Source of the DNA: Lachnoclostridium phytofermentans ISDg
GTDB lineage: Bacteria; Bacillota; Clostridia; Lachnospirales; Lachnospiraceae
Reading direction: 5' to 3'
NCBI RefSeq assembly: GCF_000018685.1
Contig: NC_010001.1
Location: 2,434,001-2,498,000, forward strand
Length of the DNA: 64,000 nucleotides
The notes under the pieces were generated by a model. The model made no database searches and had not been told where the DNA came from. It worked only from the letters and a program-made list of their open reading frames with translations. Position numbers and translations under genes: made by a program. Of this stretch, positions 35,662-45,035 are shown in pieces (the stretch's first letter is position 1; each line of letters opens with the position of its first letter).

Positions 35662-37206
35662 ATGAATTTTAATGAAATGAATTTAATAAAACCGTTGTTG
35701 CAAGCCATCAAGGAAGAAGGATTTATAGAGCCATCACCGATTCAAAAAAAGACGATTCCCCTAGTACTTGAAGGTAGAGATATCCTAGGATGTGCCCAGA
35801 CGGGAACTGGTAAGACAGCAGCATTTGCATTACCTATTTTACAGAGTTTATCGAAAGGTGAGGGCAGTGGAGTCCGTGCCCTTATTATTACACCAACGAG
35901 GGAATTGGCGATTCAGATATATGAAAGTTTTGAGTGTTTTGGTAAGTATACGTCGCTTAAGCAAAGTGTTATTTACGGTGGAGTAGGACAAAGTTTACAA
36001 GTTAATTCTTTAAAAGCGGGAATAGATATTCTAATAGCAACGCCTGGTCGACTTAATGATTTGATTGGACAAGGTTATATTACGTTAGATGCAATCGAGA
36101 TGTTTGTACTAGATGAAGCAGATCAAATGCTTGATATGGGTTTTTTAAATGATATAAAAAAGGTGATAAAATTATTACCGAAGACACGACAGACATTACT
36201 GTTTAGTGCGACGATGCCAAAGGAAATTGAATCACTAGCAACTAATTTACTAAACAATCCTGAAATAATTAAAATTAGTCCGGTAACAAGTACGGTCGAT
36301 TCCATCGAACAAAGTGTTTATTTTGTTGATCGTTTAAATAAAATCTCATTATTAACATCATTGATCAAAGAGCATAAGATGTCAAGGGTTCTTGTATTTA
36401 CTAAAACAAAACATGGTGCTGATCGTGTGGCAGATAAGTTAAACAAGGCAAAAGTTAAGACACAAGCAATTCATGGTGGTAAAGGTCAGAATGCAAGGCA
36501 GACTGCACTTAGTGATTTTAAAGAGGGAAAAATCAAAGTATTGGTTGCAACTGACATCGCTGCAAGAGGTATTGATATTTCAGAGTTATCCTATGTGGTA
36601 AATTACGATATCCCAAATCAAGCAGAAATTTACATTCATCGTATCGGAAGAACAGGACGCGCCGGATTAGGTGGAAATGCAATCAATTTATGTAATATTG
36701 ACGATATGGATTATTTAAGAGAAATTGAAAAACATATTGGTATGGTTATTCCAGAGGTTCCCTCCAAGTGGCCGATGTTAATACTTGAGAAGACGGAAAA
36801 GCCAGTCAGAGGTCAAAGGCCAGAAAATACTACAAAGAATGTAGGCAAGGAATCTGTTAAGACGGAAGAAAAGATTTTGCTAAACGAAGGAGCAAAGAAA
36901 ACGAAAGCTCACAAGAAGCCTGTATATAAAACGGGAGAGGAAAGTAAAAAAATGTCCTCTACTAAGAAGAAAGGGTCTGCAATAGGTAATAAGAATACAG
37001 TTGCAGGTAAGAAGCAGCAATTACAAGAAAAGAATAGCACTGTAATAGAAAAGAAAAAAACTGTTATCGATAAAAAGAAAACTGTTATTGATAAAAAGAA
37101 AACTGTCATTGATAAAAGGAAAACTGTTATTGATAAGAAGAACGCTGTTATTGACAATAAGAAATCTGTTATTGGAAAGAAAAAACACAAGTCTATCTCA
37201 ATGTAA
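35662..37206 (+). CDS. DEAD-box RNA helicase with Lys-rich heptad-repeat tail
   Basis: The 514-residue protein has the helicase motifs AQTGTGKT (motif I), PTRELA (Ia), TPGR (Ib), VLDEADQMLD (II), FSATMP (III), ARGIDI (V) and HRIGRTGR (VI) within residues 1-370. It resembles CshA-type cold-shock and mRNA-decay helicases. The last 140 residues are highly basic and end in seven tandem copies of a heptad like KKKTVID, encoded by 21-bp repeats at 37039-37185. The tail probably binds RNA non-specifically. The ribosome site is weak (GTGGAAG). It is transcribed alone. Confidence 0.92.
   Translation: MNFNEMNLIKPLLQAIKEEGFIEPSPIQKKTIPLVLEGRDILGCAQTGTGKTAAFALPILQSLSKGEGSGVRALIITPTRELAIQIYESFECFGKYTSLKQSVIYGGVGQSLQVNSLKAGIDILIATPGRLNDLIGQGYITLDAIEMFVLDEADQMLDMGFLNDIKKVIKLLPKTRQTLLFSATMPKEIESLATNLLNNPEIIKISPVTSTVDSIEQSVYFVDRLNKISLLTSLIKEHKMSRVLVFTKTKHGADRVADKLNKAKVKTQAIHGGKGQNARQTALSDFKEGKIKVLVATDIAARGIDISELSYVVNYDIPNQAEIYIHRIGRTGRAGLGGNAINLCNIDDMDYLREIEKHIGMVIPEVPSKWPMLILEKTEKPVRGQRPENTTKNVGKESVKTEEKILLNEGAKKTKAHKKPVYKTGEESKKMSSTKKKGSAIGNKNTVAGKKQQLQEKNSTVIEKKKTVIDKKKTVIDKKKTVIDKRKTVIDKKNAVIDNKKSVIGKKKHKSISM
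37039..37185 (+). repeat. 21-bp coding tandem repeat, seven units
   Basis: Seven consecutive 21-bp units starting ACTGTTAT or close variants encode the heptads at the helicase C-terminus. Inner units are nearly identical, while the first and last diverge, as expected for an array that expands from the centre. Confidence 0.9.
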
Positions 37207-37351
37207 TTTAATCTAGCTTTCTATCTTTCATCCTATGATTTTTATTTGTTTTAACATTTTCATATGATATAATAATAAAGAGAATACTAAAAATAAGATT
37301 TAATCTATGATAAATGAAACAATAGATTTACTCGTAGTGAAAGGAGAAAAA

Positions 37352-37648
37352 ATGAAATATTTTATAATTGAAGGAAATATAACAAATCCAGAATTAATGA
37401 ATGATGATATTATGAAAGAACATATGGCTTATACACAAAAAGCTATGGATAAAGGCTTAGTATTAATGTCTGGTCTTAAAGAAGATATGAGTGGTGGATT
37501 AACTATAATGAAAAGTGAATCTTTGAATGAAGTAGAGGAATATTTATCGAATGAACCTCTAAAAATGAATGGGATACAAGATTATAAAGTGCTTGAATTT
37601 TCTGCTCATTACTTTAATCCTTCAGCTAGTGAATGGTTTCAATCATAG
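37352..37648 (+). CDS. YciI-like protein
   Basis: The 98-residue protein begins MKYFIIEGNITNPE and has EHMAYTQKAMDKGLVLMSG, SGGLTIMKSESLNEVEEYL and a terminal YKVLEFSAHYF. This is the ferredoxin-like fold of the YCII-related family, with the conserved His of the active-site pocket in EHMAY. Functions in the family are mostly unknown. The frame is open to 37307, but the ATG at 37352 has AAAGGAG and fits the family length. It converges on the NlpC/P60 gene and shares its terminator. Confidence 0.8.
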   Translation: MKYFIIEGNITNPELMNDDIMKEHMAYTQKAMDKGLVLMSGLKEDMSGGLTIMKSESLNEVEEYLSNEPLKMNGIQDYKVLEFSAHYFNPSASEWFQS

Positions 37649-37668
37649 TTTCATTAAAAAATAGTGCA

Positions 37669-37721
37669 AAAACTGCGTCATGTATTGACTTTAAAAGCCA
37701 TTACAAGACGCAGTTTTCTTT
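37669..37721. terminator. Bidirectional terminator
   Basis: AAAACTGCGTC (37669-37679) pairs perfectly with GACGCAGTTTT (37707-37717). T-rich tracts follow on both strands, so it can serve the YciI-like gene rightward and the NlpC/P60 gene leftward. Confidence 0.9.
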
Positions 37722-37731
37722 ATTTCCATTA

Positions 37732-38706
37732 TTATAGTCCTGGAATACGACCGTATATTTTTTCTCTTGAATCATAATCAACGGATTGAATCTTTACCAT
37801 TGCATTCTTTTTCTTTGCGGTTTCTATTGAATTTACGCTAGAATCTCCACCATTAGCACCTATGATTTGTCCATCTCCAATATAGATTGCAACATGTACT
37901 ACATTACCACTGGATTTGGATTTAAAAAATACTAAATCTCCTGGTTTTAATTCACTTCGTGTAATTTTCTTTACATAATTAGCTTGGTCAGCAGAAACCA
38001 TATAGGAATTCATTAAACCAAACTTCTTAAATACTTGATAAGTATAATGAGAACAGTCTAAACCGTAACTACTTCCTTGCGGATAATTTCCTCCCCATTG
38101 ATAGTATATACCTAGAAATGTTTTTGCATATTCTACAATCTCATTTCTGGTAGGGGATGTTGAAGAAGAGTTACTTGTTTCTGAATTTTCTGAAGAAGTA
38201 CCAGATTTAAAATAGGTGCTACTTACATATCCAACCGATTTACCCCATACAACCTTGTACCATCCATCCTCTGCACTGATAATTGGTAAAACAGTTTGGC
38301 TTGGGATATTACCGAGTATCTGAGAAGAAGTGGAAGCGGATGAACGTAAGTTTAAGGTTCCTCCATTGGTAACAACAGTTCCATATTTGGTGGATGATAT
38401 GTTGATATATGATTTGTGTGCATAGCCAACATTTCCACTGGTACTATAGATTACTTTATAGAAGTCACCAGAACTTCCGATTACTTGAATTGGAGTATTG
38501 GGATTTAAGGAAGAAACATTTGCAGAGGAAGTACTGGCAGATGCACGGATATTCAGTGGTGTCTCTTTTGTGGTACTTACTCCAACGTTTGGTTCTGAAT
38601 TACTTGCTGCCCAAGTTACTATTTTAGGACTAAGACAAACAAGTGAAAATATAAGACCAAACATTACGATCAAACGTTTTAACAGTAGTTGCTTTGTTTT
38701 TAACAT
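37732..38706 (-). CDS. SH3-domain NlpC/P60 cell-wall hydrolase
   Basis: The 324-residue secreted protein has a signal peptide (about 1-34), two bacterial SH3 domains (about 45-105 and 110-167), a Ser/Thr linker and an NlpC/P60 domain (about 187-324). The catalytic Cys218 lies in GLDCSHYTYQ and His271 in NVVHVAIYIGDG. Such enzymes cut the D-Glu to diamino-acid bond of peptidoglycan stem peptides and act in wall turnover. The ATG has an AGAGG site. The leader upstream (38707-38815) contains nested inverted repeats, so expression may be controlled by RNA structure. Confidence 0.94.
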   Translation of the reverse strand: MLKTKQLLLKRLIVMFGLIFSLVCLSPKIVTWAASNSEPNVGVSTTKETPLNIRASASTSSANVSSLNPNTPIQVIGSSGDFYKVIYSTSGNVGYAHKSYINISSTKYGTVVTNGGTLNLRSSASTSSQILGNIPSQTVLPIISAEDGWYKVVWGKSVGYVSSTYFKSGTSSENSETSNSSSTSPTRNEIVEYAKTFLGIYYQWGGNYPQGSSYGLDCSHYTYQVFKKFGLMNSYMVSADQANYVKKITRSELKPGDLVFFKSKSSGNVVHVAIYIGDGQIIGANGGDSSVNSIETAKKKNAMVKIQSVDYDSREKIYGRIPGL

Positions 38707-38745
38707 AAATACCTCTTTTCATTATAGCTGTCTTGGTGTTACAAA

Positions 38746-38814
38746 ACAGGATATAGTTACTCCTGTAGGTATAGAAGGAAGGCTAGCAGGGGGACCTACT
38801 AATCATCTCGTAAC
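38746..38814 (-). promoter_or_regulatory. Structured 5' leader of the NlpC/P60 gene
   Basis: Read on the minus strand, GTTAC (38814-38810) and GTAGGT (38799-38794) pair with ACCTAC (38770-38765) and GTAAC (38760-38756) to form nested stems. ACAGGA (38766-38761) can instead pair with TCCTGT (38751-38746), which would break the nested helix. It matches no riboswitch consensus I can recall. The rest of 38707-39106 shows no gene; the right part must contain the promoter of the next lipoprotein gene. Confidence 0.45.
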
Positions 38815-39106
38815 AATATTGTAATAAATAGTTAACATAATAGCAACAGTAAATATATGGTGGAGATTATTGTTTAATAAACTTAATTGTGAGATACTAT
38901 ACTTTATAGTAATCAATTTTTATAGTGAATCAAAAATATATTATAGCGATGTGTGTATAACTAAGTGACGTAACATATTAAAATTGACCAACCATAACTA
39001 ATCAGGGAGTTTCCTTTATGTAAAGTGATATAATTACGATTTTACCAATATGGTAGGAATTTAGAGCTTATTAATTATAGATAAATAAATATTAGTGGAG
39101 GAGAAA

Positions 39107-40444
39107 ATGAAAAATTATAAGAAATACATATATTTGCCTATCATAGTTACTATCATGCTACTTAATGGTTGTCATAAAAACAATAGTGAATCAGTACAAA
39201 ACTTAAATGAGGATAAGTCACAAATAACAATAACGCAAGGAGTACTAGATAGTAGTGAAACTCCATTAATAGAAGAAAATGTGGATTGGTCGATAATACA
39301 GAAGGAGAAAATATTAGAAGAAAATCCGAAATATAAAGCCTATACTGATTATTCATTTTCTCTTCACGATGCATACATAACACTTTTTATAACTCCTGAC
39401 TCTAAGAATGAATTTTTAAATTTTCATGGAGATATTTGGGCATATGGTAAAGACTGGATTACTCAAGTGGAAGAAGACACCTACATTTCACTGAATACAT
39501 ATGGGATTAATACATTGAGTGATATAGAATACTTTCGATATGATAGAAGCTATCCAACAGATAGTTTTACGGTTCTTTTTATGCTTGATGAGAAAAAACA
39601 ACTGCGTCAGATTTCCTTGTCAGGCGCGCTTAATGAGGTTAAAGGAAATGAGTTAACAGTTTTTGAGTCTTCCTATGATTTGGTATATTTAAAGTCAGAA
39701 AATTATAGCTGCGGCCATACATGGAAACCTTATTTCTATTATTTAGATGATTATGATATCAAAGAGTATGAAGCTCATAAAATTGAAAAAGAAGATTTTC
39801 TAAAATATGATGGGTCTCAGGAAATTGTAGATCAAATTACTTCAAAATATGAGAATGCAGATAAGCAGATAACATTGAAATTTTTAGAAAGAGATAACGG
39901 TTTGATTCATATCAACATTATGTTTGAGTCGTCGCAAGATATTTCTTATTATTATGAAACATATCAAATAGTGAAGCAGAAGCTTATAAGAGTTAATAAT
40001 GGAGAGGGTAATTATCGTGGATCCTCATTAACAATAAGTGAGATAGAAGAAGCATTACATACTACGCACGGCGAAATGGATGAAGTGAAATTGGTTTATC
40101 TCTTAGATTATTCAGAAGAAGATAATACGATTACGATACAGAACATTGAGTGGCTTACACCATGGGCAGAAGAAGATAAAGCTAGGATTAGAGAGCTTAT
40201 AGATGCGGATAAAATTCCATATGGAGAAGATGTCTGGGGATGTGAATATTATATTTATACGACTCCAGATGATATAGAGACTTATAAGCTATCAAATGAT
40301 GTAAAAATCATTCTCAGAACTATGAGACAGAATTGGGATGAATTTGACATTACAAAATTAAAGGAAGTAGAGGATAGATTTATATTAAGCATTTCTATTA
40401 AGGATAATTTGGTATACTTAGTCTATGAAATTTATGTTCCGTAA
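39107..40444 (+). CDS. Hypothetical lipoprotein
   Basis: The 445-residue protein has a lipoprotein signal (MKNYKKYIYLPIIVTIMLLN followed by GC), so it is anchored outside the membrane. The mature part is rich in acidic and aromatic residues (for example DYSFSLHDAYITLFI and YDLVYLKSENYSCGHTW) and matches no family I recognise. A GTG at 39095 would precede the GGAGG site, so the ATG at 39107 is used. It is transcribed alone. No clear terminator is seen; degenerate A/T-rich repeats follow. Confidence 0.72.
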   Translation: MKNYKKYIYLPIIVTIMLLNGCHKNNSESVQNLNEDKSQITITQGVLDSSETPLIEENVDWSIIQKEKILEENPKYKAYTDYSFSLHDAYITLFITPDSKNEFLNFHGDIWAYGKDWITQVEEDTYISLNTYGINTLSDIEYFRYDRSYPTDSFTVLFMLDEKKQLRQISLSGALNEVKGNELTVFESSYDLVYLKSENYSCGHTWKPYFYYLDDYDIKEYEAHKIEKEDFLKYDGSQEIVDQITSKYENADKQITLKFLERDNGLIHINIMFESSQDISYYYETYQIVKQKLIRVNNGEGNYRGSSLTISEIEEALHTTHGEMDEVKLVYLLDYSEEDNTITIQNIEWLTPWAEEDKARIRELIDADKIPYGEDVWGCEYYIYTTPDDIETYKLSNDVKIILRTMRQNWDEFDITKLKEVEDRFILSISIKDNLVYLVYEIYVP

Positions 40445-40484
40445 ATATAAATTCATAAATTAATTTTCCTTTAATTAATATTGC

Positions 40485-40585
40485 TTAGATTAAAATTGCT
40501 TAAAATGATATCCCCTAAATTAATATTGCATAATATGAAATTCCTTATGGTAGCATTCCTTATAGTAGCATTCCTCATAATAGCG
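40485..40585. repeat. Degenerate A/T-rich short repeats
   Basis: After the lipoprotein gene the bases form drifting repeats: TTAATATTGC-like words, then TTCCTTATGGTAGCA, TTCCTTATAGTAGCA and TTCCTCATAATAGCG in tandem at about 40548-40583. No coding potential is seen. Confidence 0.6.
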
Positions 40586-40684
40586 TGCTTTACGGAATGA
40601 GTCTAACAAAATTAATTATTCAGTTTTAACATAGAGCAAGAAAAGGCCTGCCGTAGAGTAACCCACTAAAAATAGTTATAAAAA

Positions 40685-40727
40685 GGTACCTCGATTTGGT
40701 TTGTAAAAAAAGCCATTTCAAGGTACC
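40685..40727 (-). terminator. Probable terminator of mscL (minus strand)
   Basis: GGTACCT..GA..TGG pairs with CCA..TC.AGGTACC across 40685-40727 with a few mismatches. On the minus strand it is followed by TTTTTATAACTATTTTT. Confidence 0.6.
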
Positions 40728-40835
40728 ATTATAATTCAGAAGTACTATTTTAATTCAGAAGTACTATTTTATTTCGTAATTACTATTTTATTTCGTAAGT
40801 ACTATTTTATTTCACTAATACTATTCTAAAACTAC
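40722..40835. repeat. 19-bp tandem repeat, about six units
   Basis: Six consecutive 19-base units resembling AGTACTATTTTATTTCGTA start at 40722, 40741, 40760, 40779, 40798 and 40817. The middle four are closest to each other. The array lies between the mscL stop codon and its presumed terminator, so it is transcribed. Confidence 0.9.
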
Positions 40836-40845
40836 TTATGATAAA

Positions 40846-41289
40846 TTATCTTGCAATATCCTCTTCATTTATAGCAATTGTTTCAAGCTGTGATGTACAG
40901 TGAGGGCAGCGAGAAGCATTAATATTTATCTTTGTCATGCAATATGGGCAATCCTTCTCTGTAGGTTTTACTTCAACCTTTTTTCTCTTATCATCAAAGG
41001 ATAGTATTCTGTTCATCCCTTTTACTAAAAGGAAGACTACAAAAGCCATGATGACAAAGTTAATTAATGCAGTTATAAAGGCACCGTATCTTAGTGTTAT
41101 CCCAAAGATATTAAGCTGTAATGAGTCGAAGTTTTGGCGAGTAAATAAACCAATGATTGGTGAAAGTATGTTATCAGTTAAAGACGTTACGATTCCTTGA
41201 AACGCACTACCGATAATAACACCGACTGCTAGGTTCATAACATTACCTTTTAAAGCGAATTCTCTGAACTCTTTTAAAAATTTTTTCAT
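40846..41289 (-). CDS. mscL: Large-conductance mechanosensitive channel with zinc ribbon
   Basis: The 147-residue protein opens MKKFLKEFREFALKGNVMNL, the MscL signature, with spans at about 16-40 and 69-92. It forms a pentameric pore that opens under membrane tension to save cells from hypo-osmotic shock. The cytoplasmic tail carries a zinc-ribbon motif, CPYC (114-117) and CPHC (128-131), in place of the simple helical bundle of E. coli MscL; such tails occur in other clostridial homologues. It is a single gene with a clean promoter gap to the divergent helicase gene. Confidence 0.96.
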   Translation of the reverse strand: MKKFLKEFREFALKGNVMNLAVGVIIGSAFQGIVTSLTDNILSPIIGLFTRQNFDSLQLNIFGITLRYGAFITALINFVIMAFVVFLLVKGMNRILSFDDKRKKVEVKPTEKDCPYCMTKININASRCPHCTSQLETIAINEEDIAR

Positions 41290-41499
41290 TCTTTTCTCCT
41301 TTTGTTTTTAAATCATATTATTATTTTAGTACGATTGGACAAGAAAGTAAATAATAAGACAAAAGATATTATTTACAGAATAAATGCTTTTTTGATTTAA
41401 AAATCTAAAATAATATATAGTTATAGCAAATATTTCATTGCATTCATTGTATGTATGGGTATAATAGAAACAGATCATACGTAGGAAAGGAACTACTAC

Positions 41500-42951
41500 A
41501 TGTTAGATAATAAATTTACACAATACAAACTTTGTGAGGAGATTATTCAAGCATTATCTATGCTTCATTATATAGAACCAACTCCAATTCAAGAAAAAGT
41601 TATACCGCTCGCTTTAGAAGGAAAAGACATTATAGCAAAATCAAAAACAGGAAGTGGTAAGACAGCAGCTTTTGCCATACCAATCTGTGAATCAATCGTC
41701 TGGGAGGAGAATTTACCTCAAGCTCTTGTCTTGGAGCCAACTAGAGAATTAGCCTACCAGGTTAAGGATGAAATCTTTAACGTTGGACGCATGAAAAGAG
41801 TCAAGGTTCCAGTAGTATTTGGAGGATTTCCATTTGACAAGCAAGCACTTACCCTAAAGCAAAAATCTCACATTGTTGTAGGAACACCGGGAAGAGTGTT
41901 GGATCATTGTGAGACTGGAACGTTAAAATGCAGCAATGTGAAATATGTTATCATCGATGAAGCTGACCTTATGCTTGATATGGGATTCCTAGATGATGTT
42001 AAGCGAATACTTTCCTATTTACCAGAAAATATAACGATAATGCTATTTTCTGCAACCATGGGGGAAGCTTTATATGCATTGACTGATGAGTTTATGAATT
42101 CTCCGGTGGAAGTGAAGTTAGAAGATGGTACAGAGACCGTGGATAGTATTGAACAGTTAGGCTGTTTTGTAACAGAAGAGGATAAGTATGAATTATTCCT
42201 TCGTATGCTATATAAAAATAACCCAACGAACGCGATGATCTTTTGTGGTACCAGGGAAATGGTAGAGGTTTTATATTATAAACTTAAGAAAGAAAAAGTT
42301 TGGTGTGGTATGCTGCATGGGCTTATTGATCAAAAACAACGAATTCATACGATTGATGATTTCCGAACAGGTGGATTTCGTTATCTGATTGCTACGGATG
42401 TGGCAGCTAGGGGTGTTGATTTCGATGATATAACACACGTCATTAATTATGACTTACCTATGTCAAAAGAAACCTATGTTCATAGAATTGGACGAACTGG
42501 ACGAAATGGAAAGAGTGGTAAGGCAATTAGTTTCATTCGTGAGGAAGAGAAGAAGATGCTTTCGTTAATTGAAAAGTTTACTGGAACTCCAATCGAAATC
42601 GTTACGCCTCCGTCAGAGGAAGAAGTTAGAGAGTTTTTATATAAAGAAAAATTTAACGAAGCTCAGCAAAAGAAACAAGAACGAAAAAAGAAAAAAGGTG
42701 ATGTCTTTCAAAAAGATATCATGAAACTGACAATCAGCGGTGGTAGAAAATCAAAGCTTAGGACATGCGAGGTTGTCGGTACTATCAGTGGTATTGAAGG
42801 TGTGAATGGAAAAGAAGATATTGGTGTGATTGATATACGAGATAGTATTACCTATGTAGAAATTCTAAATGGGAAAGGGAATTTAGTCCTAAATGAACTT
42901 CCAAAGCGTACGATGAAGGGAAAATGTCGAAAAGTTAGTATAAGCAACTAA
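41500..42951 (+). CDS. dbpA: DEAD-box RNA helicase, DbpA/YxiN type
   Basis: The 483-residue helicase has motifs SKTGSGKT, PTREL, TPGR, IDEADLMLD, SATM, ARGVDF and HRIGRTGR. The C-terminal 75 residues (KLTISGGRKSKLRTCEVVGT to the end, with GVIDIRDSITYVEI) form the DbpA RNA-binding domain, which recognises hairpin 92 of 23S rRNA. It therefore probably works in large-subunit assembly. A basic linker, KKQERKKKKGD, joins the parts. The ATG follows AGGAAAGGA. It is transcribed alone. Confidence 0.92.
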   Translation: MLDNKFTQYKLCEEIIQALSMLHYIEPTPIQEKVIPLALEGKDIIAKSKTGSGKTAAFAIPICESIVWEENLPQALVLEPTRELAYQVKDEIFNVGRMKRVKVPVVFGGFPFDKQALTLKQKSHIVVGTPGRVLDHCETGTLKCSNVKYVIIDEADLMLDMGFLDDVKRILSYLPENITIMLFSATMGEALYALTDEFMNSPVEVKLEDGTETVDSIEQLGCFVTEEDKYELFLRMLYKNNPTNAMIFCGTREMVEVLYYKLKKEKVWCGMLHGLIDQKQRIHTIDDFRTGGFRYLIATDVAARGVDFDDITHVINYDLPMSKETYVHRIGRTGRNGKSGKAISFIREEEKKMLSLIEKFTGTPIEIVTPPSEEEVREFLYKEKFNEAQQKKQERKKKKGDVFQKDIMKLTISGGRKSKLRTCEVVGTISGIEGVNGKEDIGVIDIRDSITYVEILNGKGNLVLNELPKRTMKGKCRKVSISN

Positions 42952-43435
42952 GATACGATAAATAACACGCTTCGAGAACTTTTCTTTGTTTAGAATAAGC
43001 GTCTGTGTAATGTTTTAACCTTTGTTTCATACAAAGAAAATAATCTATAAAAAATATCAACTTTATGTTATCCTATAAGTGCAGCTCCTTTCTGAGGTAT
43101 GGTTATTGTGTTTTTAACTCAATTTTACTACAAATCAGTTAGGAGTTTTCTTTTTTCGTACGATATAATTAAAGGTTCAAAGGGGAATCAGAAGAAGAAA
43201 TTAATAAGAGAGAAGTAGATACTTTTATAAGCAAATGGGATTAGTGAAACAAAATCGTGATACTTACTTTAAGCAGTAGCTATTAACAATGAAACAAAAA
43301 TGATTGCAATGAAACAGAGGGGATAAACAAAGAAAAAAAATTTTTATACTTTCAAAGAGGCAGAGGGGACAAATAATGAATTCAAGGGGTTACTTACCAA
43401 TTAACACGGAGTAGGATTTTTGAAAGGAGAAGAAG
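42952..43435 (+). promoter_or_regulatory. Intergenic region before the sugar-sensing operon
   Basis: No gene is seen in 484 bases. Small hairpins are ACGCTT/AAGCGT (42967-42972, 42997-43002), CTTTGT/ACAAAG (43020-43025, 43031-43036) and AACTC/GAGTT (43116-43120, 43143-43147), the last followed by TTCTTTTTT. One of these probably ends the helicase transcript. The promoter of the response-regulator gene should lie in the last 200 bases. Confidence 0.4.
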
Positions 43436-45025
43436 ATGTATCGGGTTTTACTTGTGGATGATGAAGATTTAGCAAGAGAGTCAATTAGCCGTTGCATCAA
43501 GTGGTCTGATTTAGGACTATCATTGGTTGGAACATGTAAAAACGGTAAGGAAGCCATTCTGTTTGTCACGGAACATGAAGTGGATATTGTTCTGACTGAT
43601 ATCTGTATGCCATATGTAGATGGGATGGAATTAAGCAAATTCTTGTATGAGAATCACAAAGACATAAAGATTGTAATATTTAGTGGTTATCATGAATTTG
43701 ATTATGCAAAACAAGCAATGAAGTATAAAGTAATCGAGTATTTATTAAAGCCCGTTACAGCGCAGGAGCTAAGTGATGTTTTGATAAATCTTACCAATGA
43801 ATTAAATAAGAATCAGAAAGAACAACAAGAAATAACAATAATGAAACAAGAATACAATAAAAGTTTAACTTTGGTGAAAGGACAAGTATTATCCGATTTG
43901 ATGCTTGAAGGAAACCCTAACGAACAGTTAAAAAATGATTTACAACGATTACAAATACATATCGAAGACTCTAATTTACGTGTCGCATCTTTTATGGTGA
44001 CATCATTTGATAGTGATGAACCAAAACAAAGTGCTTTAATATTAATTACCATAGTAAAAATAATTGAAACAACGATTAAAGATTACGAAGACTGTATCGT
44101 TTTTCAAGGAATGGATAATGGTATATACCTAATCTTTCACACGTCACAAAAAAGAAATCTTGAGGATAAAATTCACTTAATTCTAAATGATATCAAAAAA
44201 AATATTGAAGCAGCTATGTCTTTTCATATTCAGGTTGGAATGGGTAGATGGGTGCATGGTATTCAAAACCTCTCAATCTCATTTGAAGAAGCAAAACGAG
44301 CTCTTTCCTATCGCTATTTAGATCACAATACTTATCTTTGGGATATAGATATGATTAAAATGGTGGATAAGGTAGGCATTTATGATCATCTTGAAGCTTT
44401 TCAGACTGCGATAAGAGGTAACGATAAAGAAGAAATCAAAAAATTACTGGGGCAATTGCAAAAAGAATTTTACATAGGTTATCTTGATAAAAACAGAATT
44501 TTGCTTTATTTACAAAGGATTATCTTGTTAACACGTAAGTTATTAGAAGAAGCAGATATGGAGAATAATAGTCAGATACCAAAGGAGCACGACATATTAG
44601 AGCAAATAAGTAAAGCACCTTACTTAGAGCAGGCAATGAAACTGTTACAAAACTATTTGAATGAAATAGCGTGCCAGCTAAGTATAGGGAAGGAAAGTAA
44701 CAGCGAAAAATTAGTTGCACAAGCGAAGGCTTATTTGAACAAAAATTTTAACAACCCTGATTTAAGTTTATCTATTCTTTGTCAAGAACTATTAATCAGC
44801 CCATCGTATTTCAGCTCGATTTATAAAGCATCAACCGGAGAGACTTTTTTAGAGACCTTAAATCAAATACGCTTAGAGCAGGCAAAGCTATTGTTACGAA
44901 ATACAAACCTTAGGAATTATGAAGTTGCGTTAAAGGTAGGATTTAGTGATCCTCATTACTTTAACATCGCTTTTAAAAAAGCAACGAAAATGACTCCAAA
45001 AGAGTTTGTTAAGAGAAATGATTGA
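43436..45025 (+). CDS. YesN-type response regulator with AraC DNA-binding domain
   Basis: The 529-residue protein has an N-terminal receiver domain (VLLVDDEDLARE, phosphoacceptor in VLTDICMPYVDG, IFSGYHEFDYAKQAM, YLLKPV). A middle region of about 270 residues follows, then a C-terminal AraC-type double helix-turn-helix (LSILCQELLISPSYFSSIYK and KVGFSDPHYFNIAFKKATKM). This is the standard partner of YesM/LytS-like kinases that control sugar uptake in Firmicutes. It has a strong AAAGGAG site and is first in an operon with the kinase and an anchored binding protein. It most likely activates the transporter genes downstream. Confidence 0.94.
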   Translation: MYRVLLVDDEDLARESISRCIKWSDLGLSLVGTCKNGKEAILFVTEHEVDIVLTDICMPYVDGMELSKFLYENHKDIKIVIFSGYHEFDYAKQAMKYKVIEYLLKPVTAQELSDVLINLTNELNKNQKEQQEITIMKQEYNKSLTLVKGQVLSDLMLEGNPNEQLKNDLQRLQIHIEDSNLRVASFMVTSFDSDEPKQSALILITIVKIIETTIKDYEDCIVFQGMDNGIYLIFHTSQKRNLEDKIHLILNDIKKNIEAAMSFHIQVGMGRWVHGIQNLSISFEEAKRALSYRYLDHNTYLWDIDMIKMVDKVGIYDHLEAFQTAIRGNDKEEIKKLLGQLQKEFYIGYLDKNRILLYLQRIILLTRKLLEEADMENNSQIPKEHDILEQISKAPYLEQAMKLLQNYLNEIACQLSIGKESNSEKLVAQAKAYLNKNFNNPDLSLSILCQELLISPSYFSSIYKASTGETFLETLNQIRLEQAKLLLRNTNLRNYEVALKVGFSDPHYFNIAFKKATKMTPKEFVKRND

Positions 45026-45035
45026 GGGTTAAACG

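Noticed and set aside
36909..37190. Minus-strand ORF of 93 codons rich in Phe, Leu and Ser
   Set aside because: It is the antisense reading of the Lys-rich 21-bp repeats of the helicase tail; hydrophobicity is a by-product.
38498..38824. Plus-strand ORF of 108 codons upstream of the lipoprotein gene
   Set aside because: It starts antisense to the NlpC/P60 signal-peptide region and runs through its structured leader; codon content is not protein-like.
40722..40835. Possible CRISPR array
   Set aside because: Units are contiguous 19-mers without unique spacers, and no cas gene is present.
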